49,117 nucleotides of DNA from Vreelandella rituensis (lineage in GTDB: Bacteria; Pseudomonadota; Gammaproteobacteria; Pseudomonadales; Halomonadaceae), in NCBI RefSeq assembly GCF_003336665.1, contig NZ_QPIJ01000035.1, positions 1 to 49,117 of the forward strand, written 5' to 3'. Shown here one piece after another: positions 8,155 to 17,031 of this stretch (its first letter is position 1; each line of letters begins with the position of its first letter). The position numbers and the translations under genes are program-made. The notes under the pieces were generated by a model, which was given only the letters and a program-made list of their open reading frames with translations, did no database searches and was not told the DNA's origin.

Positions 8155-9486
8155 ATGCCGGGTACAACACCACTCGTGGATCGCTCCCCTCCAGAAGCAC
8201 GCACTCGCCGCCGCCGATTACGTGCCTGCCACGAATGTGATTGGGTTGTGGCGTTACCTGCACTCAAGGGCGGAGAAAAGGCGGAATGCCCACGCTGCGG
8301 CCACACACTGGTTCGCCGCCACCATTTTCCTGCTCAACGTAGCATGGCATTATCGATTACCGCCTTGACCGCCCTGATCCTATCCGTAGCGTTTCCATTC
8401 GTCAGCTTTAGTGTCGGCGGCATCGGTAACCAGATTGAGCTATCGCAAACCGCTACTACCTTGATCGGCTTTCACCAGCCCATCGTTGCCGTTGTCGTCA
8501 TCCTCACAATCGTTGTGCTTCCAGCGCTTTATCTGCTGGGAGTGATCTGGCTTCAGTATGGTCTGTTGCGAGAACAGGCACTGCCTGCCAGCAGAGACAT
8601 CGCCCGCTCACTCTCCCATTTAACCCCCTGGATGATGGCGGATGTATTTATCATTGGCGCCTTGGTGAGCTTGATCAAGGTAGCCGGAATAGCTCAAATC
8701 GAATTGGGCATGTCGTTCTGGGCGTTTTGTGCCTTCGCCATTTTTCTATTGTTGACGACTCAGTCATTAGATGCAGACTGGATGTGGTTTTCTCTGAAAG
8801 GTGAGCCTTTGGCGCCTGAAGGCACCATTACCGGTGAAACCGCTTTTTTTCAGGGTCTGACCGGTTGCGCAACATGCGGCTTGATCAACCGGCTTTCTTC
8901 GCATGAAAAGAGTTATTGTGCTCGCTGTCATGAACGTTTACATGCTCGCCTCCCTCACAGCCTGCAACGTACATGGGCACTGCTCGGCGCTGCTGCGGTG
9001 ATGTACATTCCAGCGAACCTTTACCCTATCATGACCACCACTAGCCTGGGCGATTCCACCCCTTCCACCATCATCGGCGGCGTGGTCGAATTATTGCAGA
9101 TGGGTTCTTGGCCGGTAGCGGCGGTCATCTTCATCGCCAGTGTTATTGTGCCTGTAAGCAAATTCGTGGCCTTGGTCTGGTTGTGTCTGGTGGTAAAGCG
9201 TAGTGATGAGCTCAATGCAGTGGGGCGCACGCGACTTTATCGCGTTACCGAATTCATCGGCCGCTGGTCCATGGTGGATGTGTTCGTCGTGGCAATATTA
9301 GTGGCACTGATTCGCGCCGGCTCGTTGATGTCGATCACGCCAGGGCCGGCTGCGCTGGCATTTGGTGCTGTTGTGGCCCTTACCATGCTCGCCGCCATGT
9401 CCTTCGACCCGCGCTTGATCTGGGATTCTCCATTACCGCGCCAAGAACGTCTTTTCTCAGGCTCCAAGGAAAACATTGATGGCTGA
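8155..9486 (+). CDS. pqiA: PqiA, inner-membrane component of the Pqi lipid transport system
   Basis: The 443-residue product is a PqiA-type protein: two halves, each with a zinc-ribbon-like pair of CxxC motifs (CHECD...CPRCG near the start; CATCG...CARCH in the middle) followed by four membrane segments. PqiA works with the MCE protein PqiB and lipoprotein PqiC, thought to move lipids between inner and outer membranes; the system was first noted as paraquat-inducible. An earlier in-frame ATG at 8005 would add 50 basic, unconserved residues. I prefer 8155, although neither start has a clear ribosome binding site. It overlaps pqiB by 8 bases. Confidence 0.9.
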   Translation: MPGTTPLVDRSPPEARTRRRRLRACHECDWVVALPALKGGEKAECPRCGHTLVRRHHFPAQRSMALSITALTALILSVAFPFVSFSVGGIGNQIELSQTATTLIGFHQPIVAVVVILTIVVLPALYLLGVIWLQYGLLREQALPASRDIARSLSHLTPWMMADVFIIGALVSLIKVAGIAQIELGMSFWAFCAFAIFLLLTTQSLDADWMWFSLKGEPLAPEGTITGETAFFQGLTGCATCGLINRLSSHEKSYCARCHERLHARLPHSLQRTWALLGAAAVMYIPANLYPIMTTTSLGDSTPSTIIGGVVELLQMGSWPVAAVIFIASVIVPVSKFVALVWLCLVVKRSDELNAVGRTRLYRVTEFIGRWSMVDVFVVAILVALIRAGSLMSITPGPAALAFGAVVALTMLAAMSFDPRLIWDSPLPRQERLFSGSKENIDG

Positions 9487-11152
9487 AGCCTCTACCTCCG
9501 CTACCGATGAAAGCAGCTTGCATCGTGCCAAGCTGTCACCTCAAACGCGCCTGTCACCAATCTGGATCGTACCTCTGGTGGCTCTGCTCATCGGCCTGTG
9601 GCTGGTTTATGACAATTATACCAGCCGGGGCACGCTGATTACCTTGACCATGGACAGCGCCGAAGGCATCGAAGCCGGCAGTACCTTGATACGCAGCCGC
9701 AATGTGGAGGTAGGACGCGTCCAGGAAGTCAGGTTATCCGATGATCTATCACATGCCGTGATTACCGCCCGTATCAGTCCCTCAGCGGAAGCCATGCTGC
9801 GTGAGGATAGCCGTTTCTGGGTCGTCAAACCACGCATCGGCAGAGAAGGAATCAGCGGGTTGGGCACGGTGCTCTCGGGTGCCTATATCCAGCTGGAACC
9901 TGGCTCCTCGGAGGAACCTCAACGAGAGTTTGAAGTCAGCGAATCGGCACCTGTCGCACCCGCTGGCGCCAGCGGGATGCGTTTCAACCTCATCAGCCAA
10001 GTCGGGAACTCCTTACGCGTAGGCGACCCGGTTTCCTATCAGGGCTTTACGGTAGGGCGTGTCGAAGAAGTCAACTTCAACGCCGGAAGCCGGATGATGA
10101 ATCATCAGATTTTCATCGAAGAACCCTATACCACTCTGGTCACCGACAGCACCCGTTTCTGGTCGGCAAGCGGTGTGGATATACGCCTGGATGCCGATGG
10201 GTTCAGGGTCAATGTAGAATCCCTCGAAGCGTTATTGGGCGGAGGCGTCACCTTTGGTGTTCCGGAAGACTTGCCCATGGGCAAAATGGTCGAGCCCGAT
10301 ACCACCTTCAGCCTTTATGCCGACGAAGACAGTGCCCGCCAAGGGACCTTCAACCGCTACCTGGAATACGTCCTGCTGGTCGACGAGACCGTACGCGGTC
10401 TATCTCGTGGGGCGCCGGTGGAATTCCGAGGCGTCAGGGTGGGTACCGTGGCGGCGGTGCCCTGGAAATTTACCGCGCCTCAGCCGGACTCTCGGGCACG
10501 CTTCGCGATTCCCGTGCTTATCCGCATAGAGCCACAGCGTCTTGGAATTGAAAACGCCGCCATCGATCTCGACGAATGGGATGCACGCTTCAAGCGCCTG
10601 TTCAATCTGGGCTTGCGGGCGTCACTGAAAAGCGGCAATTTACTGACAGGCGCGCTGTTCGTCGACCTGAATTTCCAGCGTGAACTGGCCGACGAATACG
10701 TCGAAGAAGAATTTGCCGACCGCTACGTATTCCCCACCGAGGCGGGTGACTTTGCACAAATACAATCGCAGATCACCACCTTGCTGGAAAAGCTCAACGA
10801 CCTTGAAGTCGAGCCCTTGTTGGCGGGGCTGGATCGTAATCTTCAAGCTTCCGAAACCATGCTCGGCGAAATGCAAAACGTTGCCGGCTCGCTGAACAGC
10901 TTGCTCGATAACCCGGAAACCCAAGCGGTCGGCGGCAATCTCAATGCCACCCTGGAGGAATTGCGCAGCACGATGCAGGGCCTCTCACCGACTTCACCGG
11001 CCTACCAGGAACTTACCAACGCTATTGGCCGCCTTGACCGGCTGATGCGCGACCTTCAACCCTTGACCCGAACGCTGAATGAGAACCCGCGCGCCCTGCT
11101 GTTCGATAACCTGGACACCCAGGACCCCGTGCCGCGAGCACCGCGCCCTTGA
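9479..11152 (+). CDS. pqiB: PqiB, MCE-domain protein spanning the periplasm
   Basis: This protein of about 557 residues has one N-terminal membrane anchor (IWIVPLVALLIGLWLVYDNY) and then three MCE (MlaD-like) domains, starting near RGTLITLTMDSAEGIEAG, GMRFNLISQVGNSLRVGDPV and NRYLEYVLLVDETVRGLSRGAPV. A long helical tail follows (about residues 420-540). In E. coli PqiB stacks as a hexamer and its helices form a needle reaching the outer membrane. The ATG at 9479 overlaps the pqiA stop and has AAGGA eight bases upstream. The order pqiA-pqiB-pqiC is conserved, which supports the assignment. Confidence 0.93.
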   Translation: MAEASTSATDESSLHRAKLSPQTRLSPIWIVPLVALLIGLWLVYDNYTSRGTLITLTMDSAEGIEAGSTLIRSRNVEVGRVQEVRLSDDLSHAVITARISPSAEAMLREDSRFWVVKPRIGREGISGLGTVLSGAYIQLEPGSSEEPQREFEVSESAPVAPAGASGMRFNLISQVGNSLRVGDPVSYQGFTVGRVEEVNFNAGSRMMNHQIFIEEPYTTLVTDSTRFWSASGVDIRLDADGFRVNVESLEALLGGGVTFGVPEDLPMGKMVEPDTTFSLYADEDSARQGTFNRYLEYVLLVDETVRGLSRGAPVEFRGVRVGTVAAVPWKFTAPQPDSRARFAIPVLIRIEPQRLGIENAAIDLDEWDARFKRLFNLGLRASLKSGNLLTGALFVDLNFQRELADEYVEEEFADRYVFPTEAGDFAQIQSQITTLLEKLNDLEVEPLLAGLDRNLQASETMLGEMQNVAGSLNSLLDNPETQAVGGNLNATLEELRSTMQGLSPTSPAYQELTNAIGRLDRLMRDLQPLTRTLNENPRALLFDNLDTQDPVPRAPRP

Positions 11153-11181
11153 ATCGAGATACCAGTTACCCGGAGCCAATT

Positions 11182-11772
11182 ATGCGTTATCAATTGATTT
11201 ACCTGAGTGCCTTGCTTGTCTCGATGCTTGGATTGGCGGCATGCGCTTCCAGCGTTTCCCCGCCTTCACGCTATATGCTACCGGGAGACGATGTTGCCCA
11301 ACCCAACCAAACGCCGGAATATACGTTGTTGCTTCGTGCCCCGCGCCTGGCTCACTATCTGGATGTCGAGGGTATCGTCATGCAGCTTGACGACATCACG
11401 CTGCATGAAGCCCGAGAACATCAATGGGCGGAAAGCCTGGGCCGACAACTCGAACGCGGCATGCGGGCGCGCCTGACTCAACAGCTGCCTTCCACCCAGG
11501 TACTCAGGGAAGAAGCTTCCCATTCGCAAGCATTGACACTGCGCCTGGAAGTCGACCGTTTTCAAGGCCGCCACGATGGCTATGCCGTGGTCAGCGGCCA
11601 ATGGCAGCTGCGTGACCCCCAAGGTCAGCTGCTTCGTCTGGACAGTTTCGACACTCAAACCGAGTTGCAAAGCGATGGTTACCCAGCCCTGGTACGCGCC
11701 TTGGCGGTGAGCTGGGACAAGGCTGCCGAGCAGATTGCCCAGACCATCCGTCAGCTACAAAACAAGTCGTGA
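11182..11772 (+). CDS. pqiC: PqiC, outer-membrane lipoprotein of the Pqi system (ABC-type transport auxiliary family)
   Basis: The 196-residue product has a lipoprotein signal: a hydrophobic stretch ending in LGLAAC with the lipidated cysteine at residue 21. The body fits the PqiC/YmbA family (SPPSRYMLPGDD...YTLLLRAPRLAHYLDVEGIVMQ). PqiC anchors the Pqi machine at the outer membrane. GGAG precedes the ATG at 11182; a TTG at 11149 overlapping the pqiB stop would put 11 residues before the signal and is unlikely. It is the last gene of the pqi operon, and rhlE starts 163 bases later. Confidence 0.9.
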   Translation: MRYQLIYLSALLVSMLGLAACASSVSPPSRYMLPGDDVAQPNQTPEYTLLLRAPRLAHYLDVEGIVMQLDDITLHEAREHQWAESLGRQLERGMRARLTQQLPSTQVLREEASHSQALTLRLEVDRFQGRHDGYAVVSGQWQLRDPQGQLLRLDSFDTQTELQSDGYPALVRALAVSWDKAAEQIAQTIRQLQNKS

Positions 11773-11935
11773 GCCATCGCCCCAGCAGTGTCGAGAATGC
11801 GTTTACCCTCGCGGCGTGCCCGGTTATCTGGCATTATCCCCCACCGCGATGTGGATTCATCTTACTATCGCTCTTTGAACTGAACACCTCTGACCGGTGC
11901 GCTATCCGCTGCCGGCAGGTGATTGCGGAGAACGC

Positions 11936-13207
11936 ATGAGCTTTTCTGAACTCGGCCTCCATGCCGATTTGCTGCGTGCCGTAACGGCACAAGGCTATAC
12001 CACCCCGACCCCGATCCAGCAACAAGCCATTCCGGCCGTGCTTTCAGGTCGTGACCTCCTGGCCACGGCTCAGACCGGCACCGGTAAAACGGCAGGTTTC
12101 ACCTTGCCCATGCTGCAACGCCTGAGCGAAGGCAAGCGGCCGGGGAAGCGGCAAGTAAGAGCACTGGTCTTGACCCCTACCCGCGAGCTTGCCGCTCAGG
12201 TAGGCCAAAGCGTGGCCACTTATGGCCAGCATTTTTCGATGCGCTCTCACGTCATTTTTGGCGGCGTGGGCCAGCAGCCTCAAGTGGATGCTTTGAAACC
12301 CGGGCTCGACGTTTTGATCGCCACGCCCGGTCGCCTGCTGGACCTTCTCCAGCAACGCCATGTCGATCTTTCCGCCGTTGAAATTCTGGTGCTCGACGAA
12401 GCCGACCGCATGCTCGACATGGGCTTCATCCATGACATCAAGCGACTTCTTCGCGTAATGCCCAAGCAGCGCCAGAACCTGCTTTTTTCCGCTACGTTTT
12501 CTACCGAAATCCAAGGACTGGCCACCCAGTTGATGGATAACCCGGCAATCATTGAGGTTGCGCGGCGCAATACTACCGCTGAAACAGTGGAACAAGCGGT
12601 TTACCACGTGGACCGTGTCCGCAAGCGTGAACTCCTGGCCCATTTGATTCAGCAATATGGCTGGCATCAAGTGCTGGTATTCACCCGCACCAAGCATGGT
12701 GCCAATCGTTTGGCCGAACAGCTTTCAAAGGAATCGATTCCCGCGATGGCTATTCATGGCAATAAGAGCCAAAGCGCCCGAACCCGTGCCCTTACCGCTT
12801 TCAAAGGTGGTGAGCTTCAGGTATTGGTGGCAACGGATATAGCTGCACGGGGCCTGGATATCAGCGAACTTCCCCATGTGGTCAACTTCGACCTGCCCAA
12901 TGTACCCGAGGATTATGTGCATCGTATCGGCCGTACCGGTCGTGCCGGCAGTGAAGGCGAAGCCGTTTCATTGGTGTGTATCGATGAAAAGGATCTCTTG
13001 AAAGGCATCGAGCGTTTGATCAAGCGCGATCTGGTAAAACGCGAGGAAGCAGGTTTTGCTCCTGACCCCAGCATCAAGGCCGAGCCGATCGAAAATGGGC
13101 GTCAGAATCGTGGCCAAAAGCCCGCGAGACGTGGCACTGACAGCAAACGTTCGGAACGTAGCACCAAACCGGCTCCGCGCTCACGCAGCAGAAGCGCCCG
13201 CAGCTAG
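11936..13207 (+). CDS. rhlE: DEAD-box ATP-dependent RNA helicase RhlE
   Basis: The 423-residue product has all the main DEAD-box motifs: Q motif ([10 protein letters not shown]), Walker A AQTGTGKT (45-52), PTRELA, DEAD within [17 protein letters not shown], then the C-terminal RecA-like domain with [10 protein letters not shown] and [11 protein letters not shown] basic Arg/Lys/Ser-rich tail (about the last 50 residues) is typical of RhlE. It unwinds short RNA duplexes in ribosome assembly and RNA decay. The ATG at 11936 has GGAG four bases upstream, so the in-frame ATG at 11897 is not needed. The basic tail may help RNA binding. Confidence 0.93.
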   Translation: MSFSELGLHADLLRAVTAQGYTTPTPIQQQAIPAVLSGRDLLATAQTGTGKTAGFTLPMLQRLSEGKRPGKRQVRALVLTPTRELAAQVGQSVATYGQHFSMRSHVIFGGVGQQPQVDALKPGLDVLIATPGRLLDLLQQRHVDLSAVEILVLDEADRMLDMGFIHDIKRLLRVMPKQRQNLLFSATFSTEIQGLATQLMDNPAIIEVARRNTTAETVEQAVYHVDRVRKRELLAHLIQQYGWHQVLVFTRTKHGANRLAEQLSKESIPAMAIHGNKSQSARTRALTAFKGGELQVLVATDIAARGLDISELPHVVNFDLPNVPEDYVHRIGRTGRAGSEGEAVSLVCIDEKDLLKGIERLIKRDLVKREEAGFAPDPSIKAEPIENGRQNRGQKPARRGTDSKRSERSTKPAPRSRSRSARS

Positions 13208-13233
13208 GCGACACACCCAGCATTGGAGGGTTT

Positions 13234-13737
13234 ATGGCATCATCTCGATTGATGGCTGAATATCAGCAGTGGTTGACGTTTCAGCATCAAGAGCAACTAA
13301 GCCGCGAACACCAAGGCATTGCTCAACGCCTGACTGATGCCCGTGCCACAGCCAATCAAGTGGTACAAGCGTATCGCAGCATGGCGGAAAAAGCGGCCAC
13401 GGAAGGCGCGTGCTATCGCACCCTGTTTCTACGCCAAGGCGAAACCGGCAAAGCACTGCCCTGTGAAGGCTGGTTGTTTGTCAGGCGGGTCCTCAGCGAG
13501 GGCAATACCACACGGGTTCGTGCCACCCTGCTGGAAACCTTTACCTTGGAGCAGGGCAACATTGAAGTAGGCACGCAGCCGGCACGTAAAGTGACGCTGG
13601 AGATTTTCGACCAAATACAAATCGATAAAGGCATGGCCACGACAGTGCGGGTAGATGAGGTGGGCAGTGCCGGCAATTACCACTTCATTACCTTACTTGA
13701 TGCGGTACGTGGTGATTTGCGCCGCCACCTCAACTAG
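13234..13737 (+). CDS. Conserved-looking hypothetical protein, 167 residues
   Basis: I do not recognise this family. The first 70 residues are rich in Gln, Glu and Ala and look helical, possibly a coiled coil. The rest (from about residue 75) looks like a beta-rich domain (GWLFVRRVLSEGNTTRVRATLLETFTL...KVTLEIFDQIQIDKG). There is no signal peptide or membrane segment. GGAGGG stands 5 bases before the ATG, and codon use resembles the neighbours, so it is very likely expressed. It lies 26 bases after rhlE on the same strand and ends where the MFS gene begins. Confidence 0.75.
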   Translation: MASSRLMAEYQQWLTFQHQEQLSREHQGIAQRLTDARATANQVVQAYRSMAEKAATEGACYRTLFLRQGETGKALPCEGWLFVRRVLSEGNTTRVRATLLETFTLEQGNIEVGTQPARKVTLEIFDQIQIDKGMATTVRVDEVGSAGNYHFITLLDAVRGDLRRHLN

Positions 13738-13751
13738 TGGTTGCTTGGTCA

Positions 13752-14954
13752 ATGGCGTCTTCTCGGCGTTCGTTCGTCTTTGTCCTGTTGATGGTGGTGG
13801 TGGGTCTTAATCTACGCCCGGCACTTTCCTCCATAGCCCCTCTTTTGGCACGCTTGCAGGAAACTGCAGGCTTGTCGGCCTTTGCTGCCGGTGTCCTGAC
13901 CACCTTACCCGTCTTGTGCCTAGGGCTCGCGGCTCCTTTAGCGCCCTTGCTCGCCCATCGCCTGGGTAGCGAGCGGGCCTTGGCTCTCTCGCTTGCCGCT
14001 CTAGCAATCGGGCTTATCGTGCGGGGCCTGCCTTTACCAGGTGTTCTGTTTCTAGGTACTGCTATGGCCGGAGCCGCCATCGGCGTGGGTGGCACACTAT
14101 TGCCGGCGCTGGTCAAACGCGAGCTTCCCGGCAATGCTGACCTGGTGACCGGCATATACACGATGGCATTGTGTCTGGGCGGCGCCTTGGGAGCTGGGTT
14201 AAGTATTCCCTTGGCGGAACTATGGGGTAGCTGGCGATTGGGGCTGATGAGTTGGTCGCTGCTCGCCATTTTTGCGCTGATCCTATGGCTGGGTTACATG
14301 CCTGCCCCAGCGGCGACTCCCTTGGCCTCGATACAGCAACACAACCTGCTTCAGCTACTGAAAAAGGCGCTAACCTGGCAGGTCATGCTGTACATGGGGA
14401 TGCAGTCCTCGATGGCTTACATCGTCTTTGGCTGGCTGCCTACGCTTTTGATCTATCGCGGCTACGCCGAAGCAAATGCCGGTTGGCTCATGTCTATTTC
14501 GATCATGTGCCAGGTTTTTTCTGCCTTGGGTGCGCCTTGGCTGGCTCGCCTGGGGCCTGACCAGCGCCCTGCTCTGCTGTTGATGTTGCTGTGCACCGCT
14601 GCGGGATTATGGCTGCTACTCATCGGACCCCTGGCTTGGCGCTGGCCGGGAGCCATCCTGCTAGGCCTGGGCCAGGGGGGCAGTTTCAGCCTTGCCTTGA
14701 CGCTGCTGGTGTTGCGCACGGCCAATTCACGGCTTTCCGGCCAGCTTTCCGGCCTGGTGCAAGGCGGTGGTTATACACTAGCCTCACTGGGTCCCTTGAG
14801 TGTAGGTTTACTCTTGCAGGCAGGTGCCGACATTATGCATATTGCCTGGTTACTGATCGGCTTGATCGGGGTATGTTGCGGTTTAGCCATGCTTGCCGGG
14901 CGTAATCGTCAGCTGGATAACGAAGACGGGAAGCTTGTCACGCGCAAGCATTGA
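13752..14954 (+). CDS. MFS transporter, CynX/NimT family
   Basis: This protein of about 400 residues has 12 hydrophobic segments and the family start NLRPALSSIAPLLARLQETAGLSAFAAGVLTTLPVLCLG, typical of the CynX/NimT (YeaN) group of major facilitator transporters. Known members handle cyanate or 2-nitroimidazole-like compounds; the substrate here is unknown. Start choice is uncertain: GTG at 13737 overlaps the previous stop, ATG at 13752 is the first ATG, and neither has a clear ribosome binding site. Coupling to the upstream gene is likely. The asparaginase gene follows after 45 bases. Confidence 0.87.
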   Translation: MASSRRSFVFVLLMVVVGLNLRPALSSIAPLLARLQETAGLSAFAAGVLTTLPVLCLGLAAPLAPLLAHRLGSERALALSLAALAIGLIVRGLPLPGVLFLGTAMAGAAIGVGGTLLPALVKRELPGNADLVTGIYTMALCLGGALGAGLSIPLAELWGSWRLGLMSWSLLAIFALILWLGYMPAPAATPLASIQQHNLLQLLKKALTWQVMLYMGMQSSMAYIVFGWLPTLLIYRGYAEANAGWLMSISIMCQVFSALGAPWLARLGPDQRPALLLMLLCTAAGLWLLLIGPLAWRWPGAILLGLGQGGSFSLALTLLVLRTANSRLSGQLSGLVQGGGYTLASLGPLSVGLLLQAGADIMHIAWLLIGLIGVCCGLAMLAGRNRQLDNEDGKLVTRKH

Positions 14955-14999
14955 CCTCCCTGCTGATGCCATCATTTGTCGAGGAGGACCCAGACCATC

Positions 15000-16070
15000 A
15001 TGAGCCACACCTCAAGCGTTGCCTCTTACGCCCCCCAAGAAGCTCGTGTCCTGGTTATCTACACCGGCGGCACCATAGGTATGCAGATGTCGGAACATGG
15101 ACTGATGCCCAGCGGCAACTTTGCGCAGCGCCTGGACCATGCCTTGGCACAACTTTCACCTCGTCACCGTCAGCAACTTCCGTCGTTTGATATCTTGAGC
15201 GACTTGCCGCTGATCGACTCCAGTGCGGCCAACGCCAGCACCTGGCAACAGTTGGCTAGCGATATCGTGGCGCAACATCAGGCCTATAGCGGTTTTGTCA
15301 TCTTGCATGGCACCGACACGCTTAGCTGGAGCGCGGCCAGTTTGGCCTATCAGCTTCAGGGGCTGGATCGCCCCGTGATACTCACCGGCGCCATGGAACC
15401 GCTCGAAGTGGCCAACGGCGATGCTTTGGAGAATATCCAGGGCGCTCTGCATTTCGCCGCCAACCCAGCCCTTCAGGAAGTGGCTATTTATTTCGCCGGC
15501 CAGCTGTTGCGCGGGGTACGAGCCTGCAAACGGCACAGTGAAGCGGCTAATGCCTTTGCCAGCCCCAATTACCCGCTGCTGGGTGAGCGCATAGGCGATG
15601 ATTTCATCTATTACCCGGGGCGCGGGTTGGCGGCATCTCAGCGTGGTGCCCCGCGCTTCGAGCTGCCCGACTACACTCCGCTGACGCATGGCGCCGTGAT
15701 ACGGGTGGCACTATGGCCGGGCATTACCGCCTGGCAGCTTTCCGCCTGGCTCGATGATAGCCGCGTGAAGGGAGCGTTACTGCAACTCTGGGGGGCCGGC
15801 AACTTACCGCCGGAACCTGAACTGCTGAATGTCCTGGCCTCAGCCAGTGGCGAAGGCAAACTGGTGGCGGCGATCAGTCAATGCCCTCAGGGCAGCGTGC
15901 ATTTGGGAAACTATGCTGCCGGGCACGGGCTCGTCGAGGCTGGCGTTCTATCCGGCGACGGCATGACGCCCGAAGCCGCCTACACCAAGCTGGTTCACCT
16001 CCTTGCCCAACCGCTTGCCACCGTTGATCAACGTCACAGGTTTCTAACCCCGCTGGTAGGAGAACGTTAA
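15000..16070 (+). CDS. ansA: Type I (cytoplasmic) L-asparaginase
   Basis: The 356-residue product carries both asparaginase signatures: VIYTGGTIGM near the N-terminus (catalytic Thr in TGGTIG) and ILHGTDTLSWSAASLAY with the second Thr and Asp. There is no signal peptide, so it is the cytoplasmic type I form that hydrolyses asparagine to aspartate and ammonia. EN-IQGALHFAA and FELPDYTPL are also family-like. The ATG at 15000 has GAGGAGG 12 bases upstream (slightly long spacing). An in-frame TTG at 14976 lies upstream of that site and is unlikely to be the start. Confidence 0.92.
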   Translation: MSHTSSVASYAPQEARVLVIYTGGTIGMQMSEHGLMPSGNFAQRLDHALAQLSPRHRQQLPSFDILSDLPLIDSSAANASTWQQLASDIVAQHQAYSGFVILHGTDTLSWSAASLAYQLQGLDRPVILTGAMEPLEVANGDALENIQGALHFAANPALQEVAIYFAGQLLRGVRACKRHSEAANAFASPNYPLLGERIGDDFIYYPGRGLAASQRGAPRFELPDYTPLTHGAVIRVALWPGITAWQLSAWLDDSRVKGALLQLWGAGNLPPEPELLNVLASASGEGKLVAAISQCPQGSVHLGNYAAGHGLVEAGVLSGDGMTPEAAYTKLVHLLAQPLATVDQRHRFLTPLVGER

Positions 16071-16155
16071 TTTTTCGCCTCGTATTACATGCTAACTAGG
16101 TCTATGTTTAAAAGGTATTAATCAACGTTTGAAATAACCTAAAGGAGCGTCATTC

Positions 16156-16395
16156 ATGGAAAAACCCGTTCATCATTTCAGCGAGCTTTTCGAGCAACTG
16201 GGACTTGCCTCGGATAGTGCCTCCATTGAACGCTTCATAGAACGAAACTCCCCCCTGCCAGCTAATATGCCCCTCGCCGACGCGCCCTGCTGGAATGAAG
16301 GTCAGGCTGAATTTCTGCGTGAAGCCATAGAAGAAGATGCCGACTGGGCAGAAACGGTTGATCACCTTGATGCCTCCATGCGCAAGAAAAGTTAG
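16156..16395 (+). CDS. DUF2789 family small protein
   Basis: This 79-residue acidic protein matches the DUF2789 pattern (HHFSELFEQLGLASDSASIERFIERNSPLPANMPLADAPCWNEGQAEFLREAI). Function is unknown. There is no signal peptide or membrane segment. AAAGGAG precedes the ATG at good spacing, and an 85-base gap after the asparaginase gene could hold its promoter. Family members are common in gammaproteobacteria, usually as single genes. Confidence 0.88.
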   Translation: MEKPVHHFSELFEQLGLASDSASIERFIERNSPLPANMPLADAPCWNEGQAEFLREAIEEDADWAETVDHLDASMRKKS

Positions 16396-16490
16396 AGGCT
16401 ATTGACATTCACATTGGCAGCCAGAGGAAGCCGGTGCTCCCCTTGAGGGGGAGAGCATCCTTGATGATGGTGGAGACTTTTTGCCAACGG

Positions 16491-16910
16491 TCAGCCTGCA
16501 TTCAGCCGAATCTCGACACGCTCGAGAATCTGCCGGCTGATCTTACTCACCAACGGCTTGGCGGCTTTGTTGACCGCCTTTTCCATCAGGCGATTGCGTA
16601 TTTCGTAGGTCAAGGTCAAGGAGACTTCGGTACCTTCGGTAACTGATCGCAACTGATAACGCCCCTGGTTTTTCACCCCGTCGAGCGATTTCCACGCCAG
16701 TACCTCAGGTGGTCGTGTTTCGGTGACCTCCACGTCGAATGTCCAATCCATGCCCACTGCCCGTATATGCCAGCGATAGCGTTCTTCTCCCAAGGGTTCG
16801 ATCGCCTCGACCCAGTCCGAGTACTCCGCGAAATCCTCGACCCGGCGCAACAGGGAAAACACTCGCTCGGGAGACGCCTTGATAATTTCGCTATGTTCAA
16901 TCGTGGCCAT
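16491..16910 (-). CDS. SRPBCC (START-like/polyketide cyclase) family protein
   Basis: This 139-residue protein has the SRPBCC fold signature: IEHSEIIKASPERVFSLLRRVEDFAEYSDWVEAIEPLG, then alternating strands and a long C-terminal helix (RLMEKAVNKAAKPLVSKISRQILERVE). The family binds hydrophobic ligands in a helix-grip cavity; the ligand here is not predictable. It is cytoplasmic by sequence. It lies 121 bases beyond the trhP stop on the same strand. Confidence 0.82.
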   Translation of the reverse strand: MATIEHSEIIKASPERVFSLLRRVEDFAEYSDWVEAIEPLGEERYRWHIRAVGMDWTFDVEVTETRPPEVLAWKSLDGVKNQGRYQLRSVTEGTEVSLTLTYEIRNRLMEKAVNKAAKPLVSKISRQILERVEIRLNAG

Positions 16911-17031
16911 TCGGATCGCCTATCTGATTCCATTGATATGCATCACCCAGCCTCTCGGCTAATGACGTTCATGTCCAACCCAGGCCATGTCCATACCCAG
17001 GCATAGCACTACATGACATTAGCTACGAAAA

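Noticed and set aside
12044..12697. 217-codon open frame on the minus strand over rhlE
   Set aside because: Antisense shadow of a DEAD-box gene with all motifs intact on the plus strand.
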